The notes beneath the pieces were generated by a model. The model made no database searches and was not told the DNA's origin. It saw nothing but the letters and a program-made list of their open reading frames with translations. Position numbers and translations under genes: made by a program. From Salibacteraceae bacterium (GTDB lineage Bacteria > Bacteroidota > Bacteroidia > Flavobacteriales_G > Salibacteraceae), in NCBI GenBank assembly GCA_023262195.1, contig JALRDM010000041.1:1-8350 (forward strand): a stretch of DNA of 8,350 nt. Reading direction: 5' to 3'. This document shows positions 5,310-8,350 of the stretch, one piece after another. Each line of letters begins with the position of its first letter. Positions within the stretch are counted from its first letter, which is position 1.

Positions 5310-8117
5310 TTACAACTTGTCTAGTAGGTACTGTCCAGTATAACTCGCTTTACACTTCACAATTTCCTCTGGTGTTCCTTCAAATACGATATGGCCGCCT
5401 TCCACTCCGCCTTCTGGCCCGAGGTCAACAATCCAATCGGCTTGTTTGATCACCTCTAGGTTGTGCTCAATCACCAAGATGGTGTGGCCCAAATCGATGA
5501 GTTTGTTAAAGCTTGCCATAAGCTTTCGAATGTCGTGGGTGTGCAAGCCTGTGGTGGGCTCGTCAAAAAGGAAGAAAGTGCCTCCGCCATCCGCTGATTG
5601 TCCTTTGCCGATGTAAGACGCCAGCTTTATTCGCTGCGCTTCTCCCCCACTCAATGTGCTTGAACTCTGTCCCAAACTCACGTAGCCGAGGCCAACTTCT
5701 TGTAGTGGTGTGAGCTTGGCGATTATTTTCTTTTCCGCGGCTTTTTTGGCGTGTAATTCAAAAAATGCGATGGCATTATCCACGGTCATATCCAACACAT
5801 CGGCAATGCTCTTTTCGTGATATGTTACTTCCAAAACGGTCTCCTTAAACCGCTTTCCCCCGCACTCTTCACATGGCAAATGGATATCCGGCATAAATTG
5901 CATCTCTACGGTGATTTCACCTTCGCCTTGACACACCTCACACCTACCCCCATCTACGTTGAAGGAAAAATGTGCTGGCTTTAAACCTCGTTGTCTTGCT
6001 AATGGAAGCGATGAGAAAAGTGCCCGTATATCATCAAACGCCTTTGTGAAGGTCACGGGGTTACTACGAGATGACCTACCAATTGGATTCTGATCGATAA
6101 ACTCGACTGAATCCACCCTATTCAAATGACCCTCGATGGCTTGAAATGCTCCAGACTGAACCGCGCTATGCCCACCAGTGCGTTTTACCAGTGCTGGATA
6201 CAACACTTTTTTAATCAACGATGACTTACCCGAACCACTCACACCGGTAACCACGGTGAGGACCCCGAGTGGAAATTGCACATCTATATTTTTCAAATTG
6301 TTTTCTCGAGCGCCTTTAATATCTACCGAATATTTCCAAGGCCTTCTGTTGGAAGGTACTGGAATGGAGTCTAGATCATTCAGGTATCGGGCTGTAATGC
6401 TCTCGCTATTATTCGCTACAGCCTTTAGGTTTCCTTGAAACACCAACCGACCACCATTGGTACCCGCTTCAGGCCCTAAGTCAATAAGCTCATCACTCGC
6501 ACGCATAATTTCTTCATCGTGTTCTACCACAATGAGTGTATTGCCAGCGTCTTTCAGCGACTTTAAAACCTTAATCAATCGTTCTGTATCTCTTGGATGC
6601 AAACCAATGCTCGGCTCATCCAGAATGTACATAGAACCAACCAACGCACTGCCGAGTGAAGTGGCTAATTGTATCCGCTGCGACTCACCTCCACTTAGTG
6701 TGTTGGAAAGTCGATTGAGTGTAAGATATCCGAGACCTACATCACAGAGATACTCGAGTCTGCTGTTGATCTCGACCATCAATCGCTTGGCAACCGCAGC
6801 ATCATGCTCACTCAATTGAATTTTGGCAAACGCATTGCGCAAGTCACTTACGGGCATTAGCATAAGCTCGGAAATAGAGTACCCAGCTACCTTGACATAG
6901 TTTGCATCCTTTCTCAACCGTGTACCATGGCACTCAGGGCAAATGGTTTTTCCGCGATATCGACTGAGCATTACACGGTACTGAATTTTATAGGATTGTT
7001 CTTCCAAAAACTTAAAGAAATCATCCAAACCGCGCACGCTTTTATCACCATGCCAGAGCAGGTCTTTCTCTTTTTGAGACAATTCGAAATATGGCCGATG
7101 TATAGGGAAGTTTTTCTTAGCTACGGATTTAATGAATGAATCTTTCCATTCACTCATTTTATCGCCTTTCCAGCATACCACTGCATCTTGATATAAACTC
7201 AATGATTGATTAGGAATGACCAAATCCGCATCAATCCCGATCACACTTCCGAAACCTTCGCACTTTTTACACGCACCGCGCGGATTATTGAAGCTTAAAA
7301 AATGAACATCTGGTTCCTCGAACGCAATACCATCCAATTCAAATTTGTTTGAAAACTCCTGCGGATTATCAACTGCAGAAAGCTTTCGGACGGCCAAAAC
7401 TCCCTTGCCTTCAAAAAATGCTAAATCCACAGAATCTGACAGGCGATTCGCAAAACCTTCGTCATTATGAGTGACCACTAACCTGTCTATCACCAATTCA
7501 ATGAAGGGTAGGTTATCAACCTTCACTTCATTGATTCGCTGCACCTTGTCACCTATCAGTACGCGAGAAAAGCCACTTTGCTCAAATGTTTCGAGCTTTT
7601 TCTTCGCATCAATATCTTTTGAAAACTCAACGCGGACTGTCAATAGCAGTTTCTCACCATCGTTATGATTTAAAACACTATCCACAACGTCTGTCACGGT
7701 ATGCTTTTTCACTCTTTTACCACTTACAGGAGAGTATGTTTGACCAATACGCGCAAACATCAGCTTGACGTAATCATATATCTCTGTTGTGGTGCCCACG
7801 GTTGACCTCGGGTTTCTAGTATTCACCTTTTGCTCTATGGCTATTGCAGGTGATATTCCGCGGATATAATCTACCTTGGGTTTTTCAATCTTACCGAGAA
7901 ATTGGCGAGCATAGGCCGACAAACTTTCTATGTATCTGCGCTGGCCCTCTGCATAGAGCGTGTCAAAAGCCAGCGAAGATTTACCCGAACCTGAGAGTCC
8001 GCTCACCACTGTAAAGCTGTTTCGCTTAATGGCCACATCCACATTTTTTAAGTTGTGCATATTGGCACCCTTAATAATGATGTAATCCTTGGTATCTAGC
8101 TCATCAAGCTTATTCAT
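5310..8117 (-). CDS. uvrA: Excinuclease ABC subunit A (UvrA)
   Basis: The 935-residue DNA damage sensor of nucleotide excision repair loads UvrB at lesions; its length is normal for the family. Two ABC ATPase modules are intact. Module I has Walker A GLSGSGKSS (K46), signature LSGGE at 474-478, Walker B D500-E501 and H533. Module II has GVSGSGKSS (K631), LSGGE at 822-826, D852-E853 and H885. The C-terminal zinc finger in the insertion domain is complete (C726, C729, C749, C752). C283-X2-C286 and C393-X2-C396 are also present, but the CPxC pair that precedes the FSFNNP motif in E. coli UvrA (C253/C256) is absent: that segment reads FELDGIAFEEP (residues 259-269). I suspect this is lineage-typical. 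The ATG at 8117 gives a standard N-terminus leading into IKGANMHNLKNVDV. No other uvr gene is adjacent. A TACTTTTG box lies 35 bases upstream. Confidence 0.98.
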   Translation of the reverse strand: MNKLDELDTKDYIIIKGANMHNLKNVDVAIKRNSFTVVSGLSGSGKSSLAFDTLYAEGQRRYIESLSAYARQFLGKIEKPKVDYIRGISPAIAIEQKVNTRNPRSTVGTTTEIYDYVKLMFARIGQTYSPVSGKRVKKHTVTDVVDSVLNHNDGEKLLLTVRVEFSKDIDAKKKLETFEQSGFSRVLIGDKVQRINEVKVDNLPFIELVIDRLVVTHNDEGFANRLSDSVDLAFFEGKGVLAVRKLSAVDNPQEFSNKFELDGIAFEEPDVHFLSFNNPRGACKKCEGFGSVIGIDADLVIPNQSLSLYQDAVVCWKGDKMSEWKDSFIKSVAKKNFPIHRPYFELSQKEKDLLWHGDKSVRGLDDFFKFLEEQSYKIQYRVMLSRYRGKTICPECHGTRLRKDANYVKVAGYSISELMLMPVSDLRNAFAKIQLSEHDAAVAKRLMVEINSRLEYLCDVGLGYLTLNRLSNTLSGGESQRIQLATSLGSALVGSMYILDEPSIGLHPRDTERLIKVLKSLKDAGNTLIVVEHDEEIMRASDELIDLGPEAGTNGGRLVFQGNLKAVANNSESITARYLNDLDSIPVPSNRRPWKYSVDIKGARENNLKNIDVQFPLGVLTVVTGVSGSGKSSLIKKVLYPALVKRTGGHSAVQSGAFQAIEGHLNRVDSVEFIDQNPIGRSSRSNPVTFTKAFDDIRALFSSLPLARQRGLKPAHFSFNVDGGRCEVCQGEGEITVEMQFMPDIHLPCEECGGKRFKETVLEVTYHEKSIADVLDMTVDNAIAFFELHAKKAAEKKIIAKLTPLQEVGLGYVSLGQSSSTLSGGEAQRIKLASYIGKGQSADGGGTFFLFDEPTTGLHTHDIRKLMASFNKLIDLGHTILVIEHNLEVIKQADWIVDLGPEGGVEGGHIVFEGTPEEIVKCKASYTGQYLLDKL

Positions 8118-8152
8118 TCAATGATTTTGTTAAATTTTTCTGACAAGGCTCG

Positions 8153-8166
8153 CAAAAGTAAATTTG
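8153..8166. promoter_or_regulatory. Symmetric double -7 box upstream of uvrA (CAAAAGTAAATTTG)
   Basis: On the minus strand, TACTTTTG (8160-8153) is an exact TAnnTTTG ending 35 bases before the uvrA ATG. This predicts a short AT-rich leader of about 30 bases without a Shine-Dalgarno. On the plus strand, TAAATTTG (8159-8166) is also exact and shares the TA. The element therefore fits CAAAnnTAnnTTTG fully and could fire in both directions. No well-spaced -33 TTG is seen for either side. Confidence 0.42.
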
Positions 8167-8176
8167 TGTTGGTACA

Positions 8177-8192
8177 TTCGTTCTTGAACTAA
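8177..8192. repeat. Imperfect palindrome over the predicted uvrA -33 position
   Basis: The core GTTCTTGAAC (8180-8189) has four-base perfect arms around TT. Two more outer pairs follow one mismatch on each side. It lies 17-32 bases upstream of the uvrA -7 box, where sigma region 4 or a repressor would bind. It could be an operator, possibly damage-responsive, but arms this short also occur by chance. Confidence 0.25.
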
Positions 8193-8350
8193 AGAAGAAA
8201 AAGCCTCTGATACAATAAATACCCAAACCGTTCGTTTTCAAACAACGTATATAGTATCGAAGTTTAGTTTACAATTATTTAAAATACGCACTGCCTATCG
8301 GGATATATCTACCTAGTTTACTTGTACCTATAATTTTTAAAGGTGGATAT

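Larger units (their letters stand above)
8118..8350. other. AT-rich non-coding region upstream of uvrA
   Basis: No plus-strand ATG occurs between the right half of the symmetric box (8166) and the window end, and I see no convincing ORF on either strand. The region holds the uvrA promoter candidate, a short palindrome at 8177-8192, and a weak bulged inverted repeat (CGTT...AACG, 8229-8247) without a T-tract on either side. No tRNA or riboswitch fold is recognisable. The stretch beyond 8250 is very AT-rich and featureless to my eye; it may be the spacer to a gene outside the window. Confidence 0.6.

Noticed and set aside
5299..5317. Inverted repeat AGTT-T-GTA / TACAACT around the convergent stop codons, considered as a bidirectional terminator.
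   Set aside because: The stem is only seven AT-rich pairs with a bulge and no T-tract follows on either strand, so it does not look like an intrinsic terminator.
6457..6819. Open frame on the plus strand opposite uvrA.
   Set aside because: It lies fully antisense to the conserved first ATPase module of UvrA and shows low-complexity serine-rich content typical of a shadow frame.
8229..8247. Bulged hairpin CGTT...AACG upstream of uvrA, considered as a terminator for a gene on the right.
   Set aside because: The stem is weak with a bulge, and neither strand has a following T-tract.

Overview
The window is a compact chromosomal segment from a member of the Bacteroidota, probably Flavobacteriales or a close relative. 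The evidence is a base composition slightly richer in A+T than G+C, start codons without Shine-Dalgarno sequences, repeated copies of the Bacteroidota -7 promoter element TAnnTTTG, a lipoprotein with a Bacteroidota-type surface-export motif, menaquinone biosynthesis, and UvrA and TruA sequences of Bacteroidota flavour. I see no mobile element, CRISPR array, rRNA, tRNA or phage signal.

Layout, left to right: rarA, partial and cut by the left edge (1-322, minus); a lipoprotein gene of unknown function (338-1042, minus) just upstream of rarA; a short divergent spacer (1043-1158); an Sfp-type phosphopantetheinyl transferase (1159-1857, plus); menA (1850-2773, minus), which overlaps that gene tail to tail by 8 bases; a 26-base divergent spacer; truA (2800-3555, plus); an ABC exporter half-transporter (3552-5309, plus) coupled to truA by an ATGA overlap; uvrA (5310-8117, minus), whose stop codon directly abuts the exporter's stop; and a 233-base AT-rich non-coding right end holding the uvrA promoter region.

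The genes do not form one pathway. They are housekeeping functions: replication-fork maintenance (RarA), nucleotide excision repair (UvrA), carrier-protein activation (PPTase), menaquinone synthesis (MenA), tRNA pseudouridylation (TruA) and export (ABC). The least characterised gene is the lipoprotein.

The most notable signal is in the promoters. Four genes (rarA, lipoprotein, PPTase, truA) have an exact TAnnTTTG box ending only 5-10 bases before the ATG, and menA has a one-mismatch box at 5 bases. That placement predicts leaderless or nearly leaderless mRNAs. Between menA and truA the two -7 boxes share their TA and form one near-symmetric 14-base element, and an exactly symmetric version (CAAAnnTAnnTTTG) lies upstream of uvrA. 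I found no new defence, secretion or metabolic system.
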